64,000 nt of DNA from Polaribacter pectinis (GTDB lineage: Bacteria > Bacteroidota > Bacteroidia > Flavobacteriales > Flavobacteriaceae). Below, piece after piece: positions 52,107 to 61,434 of this stretch. A program made the position numbers and the translations under genes. Numbering within the stretch: position 1 is the stretch's first letter; each line of letters opens with the position of its first letter. The notes beneath the pieces are model-generated. The model saw only the letters and a program-made list of their open reading frames with translations. It ran no database searches and was not told where the DNA came from. The DNA is taken from positions 1,023,501 through 1,087,500 of the forward strand of contig NZ_CP060695.1 in NCBI RefSeq assembly GCF_014352875.1, read 5' to 3'.

Positions 52107-54428
52107 TTGAAAGTCTGTATTGCCGAAAAACCATCTGTAGCAAGAGAAATTGCTAATATTCTGGGAGCCAACACAAAACGTGATGGTTTCTACGAAGGAA
52201 ATGGCTATGCTGTAACCTACACTTTCGGGCATTTATGCACACTTTTAGAACCTAAAGATTACAAACCACATTGGAAAAGTTGGGATTTGAACAACTTACC
52301 CATGCTTCCAGAACGTTTTGATACAAAAGTTACTGGAGATGCAGGAATTAAAAAACAATTTAATATTGTAAAAAGTTTATTTGAAAAAGCAGATGTTGTA
52401 ATTAATTGTGGGGATGCAGGAACAGAAGGAGAATTAATTCAGCGTTGGGTAATTAACCAGTGTAATTACAAAGGAAAAGTAGAACGTTTATGGATTTCGT
52501 CTTTAACTGAAGAAGCCATAAAAGAAGGTTTCAACAATTTAAAACCTGCTGAACAATATGATAATCTCTATTATGCAGGATTTTCTAGAGCTATTGGAGA
52601 TTGGCTTTTAGGTTTAAATGCAACTCGTTTATACACCGTAAAATTTGGCGGTTACAAGCAAGTTTTATCCGTTGGAAGAGTGCAAACTCCTACCCTTGCA
52701 ATGTTGGTAACTCGTTTTGAGGAAATTCGAGATTTTAAACCACAACCTTATTGGGAATTGCAAACCACGTACAGAAATACACTTTTTAATTATGAAGATG
52801 GTCGTTTTCTGAAACAAGAAGATGGACAAGTTTTAGCAGATAAAGTAGCACAATCTGACTTTGAAATTGTTTCTGTTACCAAAAAGAAAGGTAAAGAATA
52901 CGCTCCTAAATTGTTCGATTTAACAGGTTTACAGGTATATTGTAATAATAAATTCGGATTTTCTGCGGATGAAACACTAAAAATGGTTCAGAAGTTATAT
53001 GAGATGAAAGTAGTTACTTACCCAAGAGTTGATACTACTTTTTTACCAAATGATGTATATCCGAAAATTGGCGGAATTTTGTCAAAACTGACAAATTATA
53101 GCGAATTAACGCAACCACTTTTAGGAAAGAAAATAAAGAAATCGAAACGTGTTTTTGATGATAAAAAAGTTACAGATCACCATGCAATTATTCCGACAGG
53201 AATTCAGGGCAATTTGCAATACAATCAGCAACAAGTTTATGACATAATTACCAGAAGATTTATTGGTGTTTTTTATCCAGATTCTGATGTTTCTAATACT
53301 TCTGTAATTGGAAAAGCTTCTGATGTTCCTTTTAAAACAACTGGAAAAGAAATTTTAACCAAAGGTTGGCGAGTTGCTTTTGAAACGGAAGAAAGTAAGG
53401 CAAAAAAAGAATTAAACGCTCAAGCTATTTTACCTTCTTTTGTAAAAGGCGAAAAAGGACCACATGAACCATCCTTTTTAGAAAAAGAAACAAAACCACC
53501 AAGAAATTTTACAGAAGCAAGTTTATTACGCGCCATGGAAACTGCAGGAAAGCAAGTAGATGATGATGAAATGCGCGAATTAATGAAAGAAAACGGAATT
53601 GGAAGACCTTCTACGCGTGCAAGTATTATTGAAACTTTATTCAGAAGAAAATATATAGAACGTAAGAAAAAGCTCGTTTTACCAACGCAAACAGGCATCG
53701 ATTTAATTAATATTATTGATAACGAATTATTAAAATCTGCTGAATTAACGGGTCGTTGGGAAAAACGTTTAAAAGAAATTGAACGTGGAGAATTCAATGC
53801 TGGGACTTTCATAAATAATATGAAAAAAATGGTAGATGAATTGGTGTATGAAGTCCGTTCTAATACTTCTAAAAAGCGAATTTCTTCTAACGCAACTGCA
53901 AAGGAAGAAAAACAAACTACCAATTCAAAAACAAAAAAACCTGCAAAATCAAAACAAGTTGCTGGAAAAACCTGTCCGAAATGTAAAAAAGGGCAATTAT
54001 TAAAAGGATCTTCTGCTTTTGGTTGTTCTGAATATAAAAATAATTGCGATTTAAAAATTCCGTTTGAAGTTTACGGAAAAAAGATTTCTGAAAATCAGTT
54101 AATTCGTTTGATTGATAAAGGTTGTACAACCAACTTAAAAGGTTTTAAAACCGATGCTGGTAAAGTAGATGGTTTAATTCGTTTTGATGAGCATTTTGCT
54201 TTAAAACTAGAACCTAAAAAAGAAATATCAAAACCTATAAATTCTACTTCAGATAAAATTGCATGTCCAAAATGTAAAAAAGGAACCATTTTAAAAGGAA
54301 AAACTGCTTATGGTTGTTCAGATTATAAAATGGGATGTGATTTTGTTTTTACGTTTGATAATATTAAGAAAATTGCCAATGGTAAACCTTTGACAAAGGA
54401 GTTGGTTATTGAGATTCTAAGTAGTTAA
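52107..54428 (+). CDS. topB: DNA topoisomerase III (type IA)
   Basis: 773 residues. TOPRIM at the N-terminus (MKVCIAEKPSVAREIANILG; NCGDAGTEGELIQRW), the type IA core with SVGRVQTPTLAML, the catalytic Tyr in VVTYPRVDTTFL and HHAIIPTG, then GIGRPSTRASIIETL. The start is TTG at 52107; no ATG is in a fitting position, and the family sequence begins there. The C-terminus carries two zinc-like C4 repeats (CPKCKKGQLLKG...GC...NCDL and CPKCKKGTILKG...GC...GCDF) after a Lys-rich linker. It relaxes and decatenates single-stranded-containing DNA. Confidence 0.92.
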   Translation: MKVCIAEKPSVAREIANILGANTKRDGFYEGNGYAVTYTFGHLCTLLEPKDYKPHWKSWDLNNLPMLPERFDTKVTGDAGIKKQFNIVKSLFEKADVVINCGDAGTEGELIQRWVINQCNYKGKVERLWISSLTEEAIKEGFNNLKPAEQYDNLYYAGFSRAIGDWLLGLNATRLYTVKFGGYKQVLSVGRVQTPTLAMLVTRFEEIRDFKPQPYWELQTTYRNTLFNYEDGRFLKQEDGQVLADKVAQSDFEIVSVTKKKGKEYAPKLFDLTGLQVYCNNKFGFSADETLKMVQKLYEMKVVTYPRVDTTFLPNDVYPKIGGILSKLTNYSELTQPLLGKKIKKSKRVFDDKKVTDHHAIIPTGIQGNLQYNQQQVYDIITRRFIGVFYPDSDVSNTSVIGKASDVPFKTTGKEILTKGWRVAFETEESKAKKELNAQAILPSFVKGEKGPHEPSFLEKETKPPRNFTEASLLRAMETAGKQVDDDEMRELMKENGIGRPSTRASIIETLFRRKYIERKKKLVLPTQTGIDLINIIDNELLKSAELTGRWEKRLKEIERGEFNAGTFINNMKKMVDELVYEVRSNTSKKRISSNATAKEEKQTTNSKTKKPAKSKQVAGKTCPKCKKGQLLKGSSAFGCSEYKNNCDLKIPFEVYGKKISENQLIRLIDKGCTTNLKGFKTDAGKVDGLIRFDEHFALKLEPKKEISKPINSTSDKIACPKCKKGTILKGKTAYGCSDYKMGCDFVFTFDNIKKIANGKPLTKELVIEILSS

Positions 54429-54520
54429 TTATGGATTCTTGTTTTCTTAGGAATGAGAAAGCGAATTAAAAATAGAAAAACAATAACTTATAATATTTAA
54501 AATAAGTTAGCAAAAAGTTC

Positions 54521-54604
54521 TAGCCCTGATTGAACGGTTTATTTGAGCTCTTTTTTGCATTTTTTATGCAAAAAAAGCGAGTAGTGAAAGCAGGAAATAG
54601 CTCC
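54521..54604 (+). repeat. Structured intergenic element, copy 2 (possible flavobacterial ncRNA)
   Basis: Layout parallels copy 1 (7824-7900): TAGCCCTGATTGAACGG, then a 10-bp inner stem TTTTTTGCAT / ATGCAAAAAA (54551-54560 / 54566-54575), GTAGTGAAAGC, and CAGG (54591-54594) pairing with CCTG (54525-54528), ending AAATAGCTCC. GAGCTC (54545-54550) is self-complementary and could pair with TAGCTCC. The element sits between convergent genes topB (+) and VF530 (-) and fills much of the 184-bp gap 54429-54612. Confidence 0.6.
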
Positions 54605-54612
54605 ATAAAAAA

Positions 54613-54834
54613 TTAATCAAGCATATTTTTTTCGTAAAATTTTTCTACTTTTTCTCTTGCCCAAGGTGTGGTTCTTAAAAATTTTAAACTCGATTTATAA
54701 GTTGGGTTATTTTTAAAAGCGTTTATATTTAAAATATCTCCTAATTCTTCCCAACCATATTCTTTAAAAAGTTGCTCTACAATTGTTGCCAATTTTATGC
54801 CATGCATTGGATTGTTGGGTTGTTTTTCACTCAT
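54613..54834 (-). CDS. VF530 (DUF2132) family DNA-binding protein
   Basis: 73 residues from the ATG at 54834 (MSEKQPNNPMHGIKLATIVE); a longer start would overlap the upstream gene. The family signature NPMHGIKLATIVEQLFKEYGWEEL (split at residue 15), then SLKFLRTTPWAREKVEKFY, is nearly complete. VF530 proteins are small monomers with a helical fold reported to bind double-stranded DNA; cellular role unknown. Third gene of an operon after the SDR-like and aminopeptidase genes. Confidence 0.88.
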   Translation of the reverse strand: MSEKQPNNPMHGIKLATIVEQLFKEYGWEELGDILNINAFKNNPTYKSSLKFLRTTPWAREKVEKFYEKNMLD

Positions 54835-54835
54835 A

Positions 54836-55498
54836 TTATTTAGAATTAGCAATTAATAAAATTTTATCTGAACTAATGATAGATTCATTTTTAGGGTTGT
54901 TTGCAAGTATTTTCATACAATTGGCAATTATTTCTGGATGAATCATTTTGTATTTCTTTAATGGTCCTATAAATAACGGATTAAAAATGGTCATAAATAT
55001 CTTTCCAATTTTTTCTCCTACTCTACTTTCATCACGATTTCCGCCAATTAAAGAAGGTCTTAAAATAAATGTGTGTTTAATATTTTGCTTTAAAACATCT
55101 CGCTCCATTTCTCCTTTTGTTTTGTTGTAAAAAACTGAACTATTGGAGTTTGCTCCCATTGAAGACATTACCACAAATGTTTCTATACCATTTTTTTTGG
55201 AGAGTTTAGCAGCAGTTACTGGAATTCCGTAATCTATTTTTTTATACTTTTCTTTATCCTTGGTTTTTGAAGCTGTAGTACCAATACAACAGTAAACTTC
55301 ATCTGCAGTAAAATCTTTTGCAGACTTTTCTAATTGTAATAAATCTACAATAAATTCTTCTATTTTTTCAGATTTTACTTTAACAGAACTTCTTGAAAAT
55401 AGTTTAATTGTTGAGTAATTTTTATCAGCTAAAAGTTTTTCTAATAGAATTCCTCCTGTTAAACCTGTTGCTCCTAAAACAATTGCAGTTTTACCCAT
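54836..55498 (-). CDS. NAD(P)-binding atypical SDR (HTATIP2/TIP30-like)
   Basis: 220 residues. Rossmann motif IVLGATGLTGGILLEKLL at the N-terminus, then VYCCIGTTASKTKDKEKYKKID, FVVMSSMGANSNSSVFYNKTKGEME and ILRPSLIGG, a pattern typical of TIP30/YbjT-like atypical short-chain dehydrogenases. The YxxxK pair is present as YNKTK. Substrate unknown. The ATG shares one base with the stop codon of the upstream aminopeptidase gene (TAATG), so translation is coupled; VF530 follows 1 nt later. Confidence 0.87.
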   Translation of the reverse strand: MGKTAIVLGATGLTGGILLEKLLADKNYSTIKLFSRSSVKVKSEKIEEFIVDLLQLEKSAKDFTADEVYCCIGTTASKTKDKEKYKKIDYGIPVTAAKLSKKNGIETFVVMSSMGANSNSSVFYNKTKGEMERDVLKQNIKHTFILRPSLIGGNRDESRVGEKIGKIFMTIFNPLFIGPLKKYKMIHPEIIANCMKILANNPKNESIISSDKILLIANSK

Positions 55499-57126
55499 TA
55501 TTTATCTAAATCTGGTAAAATGAATTCATCTAAAATAGATTTCTTTTTCATCATTTTTTCAATTTCATCTGATTTTCTTGGAGCCTCGCCAGATAAATTA
55601 ATTGGGCCATTTTCTGTGATTAAAATATCGTCTTCGATTCTAACTGCAATTCCCCAATATTTTTCGTCACAATTACTACCTTCTGGAATATAAATTCCAG
55701 GTTCTACAGTAATTACAGAATTGGCTACAAAAGCACCATAAGTTCCTGCATCATGAACATCTAAACCAATATAATGTGTAACACCATGAGGTAAATAAGG
55801 GTGTTTTTCGTCCAAAGTTTTTATAATTCCTAATTTTAGTAAACCTTCATTTATCACTTTTCTACAAGCAGTATTTGGCGCATTAAAACTATTGCCTACT
55901 TTGCTTTCTGCAATACCAGCTTCTTGTGCGGCATAAACAATATCGTAAATTTCTTTTTGTTCTTTTGTAAACTTTCCGTTTGCTGGAATTGTTCGTGTAA
56001 CATCTGCTGTGTAACCTCTATACTCTGCTCCTAAATCCATTAAAACCAAATCGTTACCAACTTTAGTTTTGTTGTTTTCTATATAATGTAAAATACAACC
56101 GTTATTACCTGCACCAACAATTGAAGGATATCCTTCATGTTCTGCGCCATATTTTTTGTAGACAAATTCATGAATTCCTTGTAATTCAGTTTCAGACATA
56201 TGAGGTTTCATGGCTTTCATAACTTCTACTTGACCAACTGCAGAAATACGAACTGCTTTGGTTAACAATTTTAATTCTTCTGCAGTTTTTACTTCTCTTA
56301 ACGCTGCTAAATTACTTGATAAAAAAGTAACATCTATATTAGTTTTTGCTTCTAATTTTAAAGAAATTTTCTGCTGTAATTCTTTTTTAATTTTACTATC
56401 AGTAGCATTTTTATATTTCATTAAATCTTCATCATTTTTTAATGAAGGATCATAAGCCAAGGCTCTACCAATTATTTGAGCAACATTTGCGCTGTTTTCA
56501 ATTGGAGTAGCTTTTACCAATTCATAAACTTGCTTTTTTACTGGTGATAAAAAGTTATTAGGATTAAAACCTGAATTCTCTTTAAAAGCGACTACTAAAT
56601 CGTAAACTTCTGCAGTGTTTCTTGTAGAGTTTCTATAATCATCACTAAATTTTTCGATTAAAACTCTGTCAAAATTTTTAAAATTGATGTTTGTACTTAC
56701 AAACTCTTCAGCATTCATTACTTTTTTAAAGCCTAATTCATTTTTAGCTCCTTCAATTCCTAAACGTTTTCCATTCCATTGCTCTGCTTTTTCATCTTTT
56801 TTCTGAACATATAAAATTTCATTATAAGAAACTCCGTTTTCATCTGTTTGATTATCAGAAAATAGTACTAGAACACCATTTGGTTCTCTATAACCTGTTA
56901 AATAATAAAAATTTGGATCTTGATGAAATACAAAATCTACATCATTGGCTCTATTTCTTATTGGGTTTGCAAATACTACTGCTACAGAATTTGCTGGCAT
57001 TTTCGCTCTTAATGCATCTCTTCTACTTTTATGAAATTCTTTAGATAAAAAATCAGTTGGAGTTTGTGAAAATCCACTGAAAGAAATTGTAAATAAAAGG
57101 ATAAATAAAAATCTGAAACTTTTCAT
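55498..57126 (-). CDS. Exported aminopeptidase P-type metallopeptidase (M24B)
   Basis: 542 residues with a signal peptide ([21 protein letters not shown]). N-terminal creatinase-like domain ([28 protein letters not shown]) and a C-terminal pita-bread domain with the dinuclear metal ligands: [20 protein letters not shown] (two Asp), [15 protein letters not shown] (His), [11 protein letters not shown] (Glu) and [10 protein letters not shown] (Glu). It removes N-terminal residues before proline, presumably in the periplasm. First gene of an operon with the SDR-like and VF530 genes. Confidence 0.92.
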   Translation of the reverse strand: MKSFRFLFILLFTISFSGFSQTPTDFLSKEFHKSRRDALRAKMPANSVAVVFANPIRNRANDVDFVFHQDPNFYYLTGYREPNGVLVLFSDNQTDENGVSYNEILYVQKKDEKAEQWNGKRLGIEGAKNELGFKKVMNAEEFVSTNINFKNFDRVLIEKFSDDYRNSTRNTAEVYDLVVAFKENSGFNPNNFLSPVKKQVYELVKATPIENSANVAQIIGRALAYDPSLKNDEDLMKYKNATDSKIKKELQQKISLKLEAKTNIDVTFLSSNLAALREVKTAEELKLLTKAVRISAVGQVEVMKAMKPHMSETELQGIHEFVYKKYGAEHEGYPSIVGAGNNGCILHYIENNKTKVGNDLVLMDLGAEYRGYTADVTRTIPANGKFTKEQKEIYDIVYAAQEAGIAESKVGNSFNAPNTACRKVINEGLLKLGIIKTLDEKHPYLPHGVTHYIGLDVHDAGTYGAFVANSVITVEPGIYIPEGSNCDEKYWGIAVRIEDDILITENGPINLSGEAPRKSDEIEKMMKKKSILDEFILPDLDK

Positions 57127-57258
57127 TGTAATTATATTAGTTGTTGTTTTTTCAAATGTAATATTATTTATTTTTTCAAAAGAAACATTAACAAAAAATT
57201 AGTGATTGATAATTGCGAATTTTTCAATAATTTAGCTGAAATTTTAAGAAGTTTATAC

Positions 57259-58344
57259 ATGAAAAATATTGCATTACATACAATTCACGAAAATCTTGGA
57301 GCAAAAATGGTTCCTTTTGCTGGTTATAATATGCCAGTTCAATATGAAGGCGTTACTGCAGAACATTTAACGGTAAGAGAATCTGTTGGTGTTTTTGATG
57401 TAAGTCATATGGGAGAGTTTTTAGTTTCTGGAGAAAATGCATTGGCTTTAATTCAGAAAGTTACTTCTAACGATGCTTCTAAATTAGAAATTGGCGATGC
57501 TCAATACAGCTGTTTTCCAAATACAGAAAACGGAATTGTAGATGATTTAATTTGTTATAGAATTAAAGAAAACCAATATTTATTAGTAGTTAATGCTTCA
57601 AATATTGAGAAAGATTGGAACTGGATTTCTTCTTACAATGAAGAATTTAATGCAGATCTAAAAGATTTATCGGAAGATTATTCTTTGTTGGCAATTCAAG
57701 GACCAAAAGCAATTGATGCAATGCAATCTTTGTCTTCTTTAGATTTGGCAGATATTCCTTTTTATAAATTTAAAGTTGGAGATTTTGCAGGAATTGAAAA
57801 TGTCATTATTTCTGCAACAGGTTATACTGGTTCTGGAGGATTCGAAATTTATTGTAAAAATTCTGAAGTAGAACAAATTTGGAATAAAGTCTTTGAAGCT
57901 GGAGAAGAATTCGGAATTAAACCAATTGGTTTAGCAGCAAGAGATACTTTGCGTTTAGAAATGGGTTACTGTTTGTATGGAAACGATATTGACGATACAA
58001 CTTCACCAATTGAAGCAGGTTTAAGCTGGATTACTAAATTCACGAAAAAATTTGTAAACCATGAAGCTTTAGCTAAAGAAAAAGAACACAAACCAGAAAG
58101 ACGTTTAGTTGCTTTTGAATTAGATGAAAGAGGAATTCCAAGACAAGGTTATGATATTGTAGATGGCAATGGAAATGTTATTGGAAACGTAACTTCTGGT
58201 ACAATGAGTCCTTGTTTACAAAAAGGAATTGGAATGGGTTATGTTCCTACTCTTTTTGCAAAGTCTGGAACGCAAATACATATTCAAGTTCGTAAAAAAG
58301 CAATTCCAGCAACAATTGTAAAGTTGCCATTCTATAAGGGATAA
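57259..58344 (+). CDS. gcvT: Aminomethyltransferase (glycine cleavage T-protein)
   Basis: 361 residues from the ATG at 57259 ([20 protein letters not shown]); a further-upstream in-frame ATG (57202) gives a non-family leader. Folate-binding fold: [11 protein letters not shown] with the catalytic Asp region, [52 protein letters not shown] and the C-terminal [20 protein letters not shown]. It takes the aminomethyl group from lipoylated H-protein to tetrahydrofolate. Other gcv genes are not in the window. It ends before a hairpin shared with tRNA-His. Confidence 0.95.
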   Translation: MKNIALHTIHENLGAKMVPFAGYNMPVQYEGVTAEHLTVRESVGVFDVSHMGEFLVSGENALALIQKVTSNDASKLEIGDAQYSCFPNTENGIVDDLICYRIKENQYLLVVNASNIEKDWNWISSYNEEFNADLKDLSEDYSLLAIQGPKAIDAMQSLSSLDLADIPFYKFKVGDFAGIENVIISATGYTGSGGFEIYCKNSEVEQIWNKVFEAGEEFGIKPIGLAARDTLRLEMGYCLYGNDIDDTTSPIEAGLSWITKFTKKFVNHEALAKEKEHKPERRLVAFELDERGIPRQGYDIVDGNGNVIGNVTSGTMSPCLQKGIGMGYVPTLFAKSGTQIHIQVRKKAIPATIVKLPFYKG

Positions 58345-58386
58345 ATTAAAATTATCCTTTAGAATATATAAAATAATAGTAACAAA

Positions 58387-58415
58387 AAAATCCTTCTCAT
58401 AATGAGAAGGATTTT
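58387..58415. terminator. Bidirectional terminator between gcvT and tRNA-His
   Basis: 12-bp stem AAAATCCTTCTC / GAGAAGGATTTT with a 5-nt loop, T-run on plus and A-run on the other side. Confidence 0.9.
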
Positions 58416-58422
58416 ATTTTTG

Positions 58423-58497
58423 GGTGGAAGACGGGACTCGAACCCGCGACACTCGGTACCACAAACCGATACTCTAACCAACTGAGCTACAACCACC
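58423..58497 (-). tRNA. tRNA-His (anticodon GTG)
   Basis: Minus strand reading: acceptor GTGGTTG, TA, D-arm GCTCAGTTGGTTAGAGT, anticodon arm ATCGG-TTTGTGG-TACCGAGT with anticodon GTG, T-arm GCGGG-TTCGAGT-CCCGT, 3' acceptor strand CTTCCAC and discriminator C73 (58423). An encoded G-1 (58497) faces C73, as required for histidyl-tRNA synthetase recognition. CCA is not encoded. The acceptor stem has U·U at two successive positions (5-68, 6-67) by my pairing; the rest is regular. Confidence 0.93.
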
Positions 58498-58551
58498 ATA
58501 TAATTGCGGGTGCAAATATAAATATTTTTTCTATTCTAAAACAACAAAAAA

Positions 58552-59268
58552 TTAAATTAATTTACTTAAATTTTCTATAGCAACGTAACGCTCTGTAGTA
58601 AAACCTTCTGCGTAATCAACTCCAATTAATCTTCCCAAATCTCTTGCCCTGTAATTTATGCTATCAATAAAATTTTTACTTGTTATTGGAGTTTCTGGCT
58701 CATTACTTTTTGGATCATAAAATTGTGACGAATATGCTAAAACTGAATCTGTTTTTTTATCAATAAAACCAGTTACATCAACTACAAAATCGGGTTCAAT
58801 ACTTTTCCATTGTATATAATGATACACTAATTTTGGTCTCCATTTTTCTTGTTGCTTCCCTTCTACTTCAGTTTCTATTTTTAATAATCCACTTAAAAAA
58901 CAAGCATCAGAAACCAAACTACTTCCTTTAGGATGATCTATATGTCTATCATCAATTGCATTACAAAGTACAATTTCTGGTTTATATTTTCGAATCATCT
59001 TAATAATCTCTAATTGATGTTTTTTATCATTTAGAAAAAAACCATCGGCAAAAGCTAAATTTTCACGAACCGAAACTCCTAATATTTTAGCCGCATTTGC
59101 TGCTTCTTTATCTCTTAAATCTGCTGAACCACGAGTACCTAATTCACCACGAGTTAAATCTACAATTCCTACATTTTTTCCCAAAGAAATTTCTTTTGCT
59201 ATTGTTGCTCCGCAACCTAATTCTACATCATCTGGGTGTGCTCCAAAAGCTAATATGTCTAATTTCAT
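58552..59268 (-). CDS. bshB1: Bacillithiol biosynthesis deacetylase BshB1
   Basis: 238 residues of the LmbE/PIG-L zinc deacetylase family. LAFGAHPDDVELGCGATI holds the HPDD zinc ligands, LTRGELGTRG is the BshB1-type block, and DDRHIDHPKGSSLV supplies the third ligand (HxxH). BshB1 removes the acetyl group from GlcNAc-malate, the second bacillithiol step after BshA (present at 5576). Alone on its strand, downstream of no other gene in the same direction. Confidence 0.93.
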   Translation of the reverse strand: MKLDILAFGAHPDDVELGCGATIAKEISLGKNVGIVDLTRGELGTRGSADLRDKEAANAAKILGVSVRENLAFADGFFLNDKKHQLEIIKMIRKYKPEIVLCNAIDDRHIDHPKGSSLVSDACFLSGLLKIETEVEGKQQEKWRPKLVYHYIQWKSIEPDFVVDVTGFIDKKTDSVLAYSSQFYDPKSNEPETPITSKNFIDSINYRARDLGRLIGVDYAEGFTTERYVAIENLSKLI

Positions 59269-59566
59269 GTATATTTTATTCTTTATTTTTATCTATCTGA
59301 CGCCAACTACAGTAAATTTTTACAATTTTAAGCTAATAATAGATATATTTTCATATCAAAAATAACTCTTTTTTAAGGAAACCATAGAAAGCTTCTATAT
59401 CTATTACGTTTTCGTTGTTCTGTTCTTTCATACTTATCGCCTAAATTTTAATAAAATCGTAATAATTAGACTGAATTGGAAAGTATGATTTATATCATAT
59501 TAAAAACTTTGTTTTGACCATAAATTTACTGTATCAAAAGATAACAACTATAAAAATAGTGAGATT
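59269..59566. other. Gene-poor gap between bshB1 and the SLC13-type transporter
   Basis: 298 bp of AT-rich DNA between divergent genes. The only notable thing is a 26-codon frame on the minus strand (59351-59431, MKEQNNENVIDIEAFYGFLK...) with an AGGCG before its ATG, which I do not accept as a gene without comparative support. Both promoters must lie here, but I see no clear TAnnTTTG with correct spacing. Confidence 0.5.
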
Positions 59567-61408
59567 ATGATTTACACAATGCTTATAATATTAATAATTA
59601 CAATTGCTTTATTTGTTTGGGGTAAATACTCACCAGATGTAGTTGCATTAGTTTCTATGTTAAGTTTATTTTTATGTGGAATTCTAAATTTAAATGAAAC
59701 TTTAAGCGGTTTTAGTAACCCTACAGTTGTAATGATAGCTTCATTATTTATTATTGGAGAAGGATTGTCACAAACTGGTTGGACCGCTTTAGCTGGAAAA
59801 AAACTAATAGAACTGGCAGGAAAAAGCATTCCTAAATTATTAGTAATTATTACATTAGGCTCTGGAGTGCTGTCTGGTTTTGTGAGTAACACAGGTACAG
59901 TAGCTACCTTGCTACCAGCATCTATCTCTTCTGCTTGGAGCATTGGTACAATGCCTTCTAAAATATTAATTCCGGTTGCATTTGGATCTAATACTGGTGG
60001 TTTATTAACTTTAACAGGAACTCCACCAAATATAATAGCTAACAATGCTTTAATTGAAGCTGGATATGATGGATTTTCTTTCTTCGAATTTGGTTTAATA
60101 GGTTTACCTCTTTTAATAATAGCAATCTTATATTTTAGATACATAGGTTTTAAACTTTTACCAGAAAATAAAACAAATAATAAACCCATAAACATAGATT
60201 CTACTTTACATGAATGGATTGAAGCATATCAAATAGAAAACGATTATTACAGATTAAGAATACGTTCAATTTCTCCATTATTAAATACAAAAATTAGTCA
60301 ATGGGATTTAGAAAACACCCATAAAGTTAATATTATTCGATTAAAAAGAAGACATCCAAATAGATTAAAGGGCACGCAACCTTATATAGAGTTTCCTGAA
60401 AATGATACAGAATTGAGATATCATGATATTATTACTGTAAAAGGAAATACTGAAGATATTAACAAACTAATGATTTATTTTAGATTAGGGTTGTTGCCAA
60501 AAGAATCTGCAGAAAGCGAATTAAGATACAATTTAATAAACCAAGAAGTTGGTATGTCTGAAGTCTTAATTACACCTAAATCTCGTTTAGTTGGTAGAGA
60601 AATAAAATTACATGAATACTTTAAAAGATATGGTATTCAATTATTAGCAACATCTAGATATAGAAAACCATATTTAGAAGATTTAATAACTGTAAAAGCT
60701 GGAGATAGTTTTATAATAAGAGGTCCTTGGGAAAACATCGAAAAATTAAAAAATCAACATAAAAATGTGGTTTTGGTTGGTAGACCAGAAGAAATGTTAA
60801 AAGATGTAGATGAACTTACTCCAAAATCATATATAGCTTTAGGAGCATTAATCTTAATGATTATTATGTTAGTTCTAAAAGTAGTTCCAGGTGCTATTGC
60901 AGCCTTAATTTCTGCAGGAATTGTATTATTTACAGGTTGTGTTCCTTTTTCTAAAGCATACAAAACAATTAGTTGGACAAGTGTTATTATGATAGCTGCA
61001 ATGATTCCAATGGGAGTTGCTATACAAAAAACAGGAACAGCAGAATTAATATCTAATTCAATTATTAGCCTATTGGGAAAAGAAAATCCTACGTTATTAT
61101 TAGGAGGAATCTTCTTACTAACTACAACATTTAGTCAGTTTATTAACAATTCTGCAACAGCAGTTTTAATGGCACCAATTGTTTTATTAGCAGCAACAAC
61201 ATTACAAATATCACCAGAACCATTATTAATTACTATTGCAATAAGCGCTTCAACGGCTTTTTTAACACCTATAGGAACCACAACAAATGCAATGGTTATG
61301 AGTTCTGGCGGATATAAATTTTCAGATTATTTTAAAGTTGGTTTTCCTCTTTTAATACTCTTTTTGATAACAACATTAATTCTCGTGCCAATTATTTGGC
61401 CATTTTAA
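59567..61408 (+). CDS. SLC13-family permease with two TrkA-C (RCK-C) domains
   Basis: 613 residues. N-terminal membrane half (about 1-205) and C-terminal half (about 425-613) each carry the re-entrant SNT-like signature: SGFVSNTGTVATLLPA (106-121) and FINNSATAVLMAP, the latter after TFSQ. Between them is a cytoplasmic region (about 215-410) with two TrkA-C-type modules (INIIRLKRRHPN, FIIRGPWENIEKLK), as in SLC13 permeases of the CitT/YfbS group. The Asn-Thr motif signals Na+-coupled transport of a dicarboxylate or sulfate; the following PEP carboxykinase gene (26 nt later) favours a C4-dicarboxylate, by inference only. Confidence 0.86.
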   Translation: MIYTMLIILIITIALFVWGKYSPDVVALVSMLSLFLCGILNLNETLSGFSNPTVVMIASLFIIGEGLSQTGWTALAGKKLIELAGKSIPKLLVIITLGSGVLSGFVSNTGTVATLLPASISSAWSIGTMPSKILIPVAFGSNTGGLLTLTGTPPNIIANNALIEAGYDGFSFFEFGLIGLPLLIIAILYFRYIGFKLLPENKTNNKPINIDSTLHEWIEAYQIENDYYRLRIRSISPLLNTKISQWDLENTHKVNIIRLKRRHPNRLKGTQPYIEFPENDTELRYHDIITVKGNTEDINKLMIYFRLGLLPKESAESELRYNLINQEVGMSEVLITPKSRLVGREIKLHEYFKRYGIQLLATSRYRKPYLEDLITVKAGDSFIIRGPWENIEKLKNQHKNVVLVGRPEEMLKDVDELTPKSYIALGALILMIIMLVLKVVPGAIAALISAGIVLFTGCVPFSKAYKTISWTSVIMIAAMIPMGVAIQKTGTAELISNSIISLLGKENPTLLLGGIFLLTTTFSQFINNSATAVLMAPIVLLAATTLQISPEPLLITIAISASTAFLTPIGTTTNAMVMSSGGYKFSDYFKVGFPLLILFLITTLILVPIIWPF

Positions 61409-61434
61409 TACAATAATTTTTAAATGAAACTATT

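Noticed and set aside
59351..59431. 26-codon frame on the minus strand
   Set aside because: Has a plausible ATG and an AGGCG upstream, but it is very short, has no recognised family and codon use is not informative.
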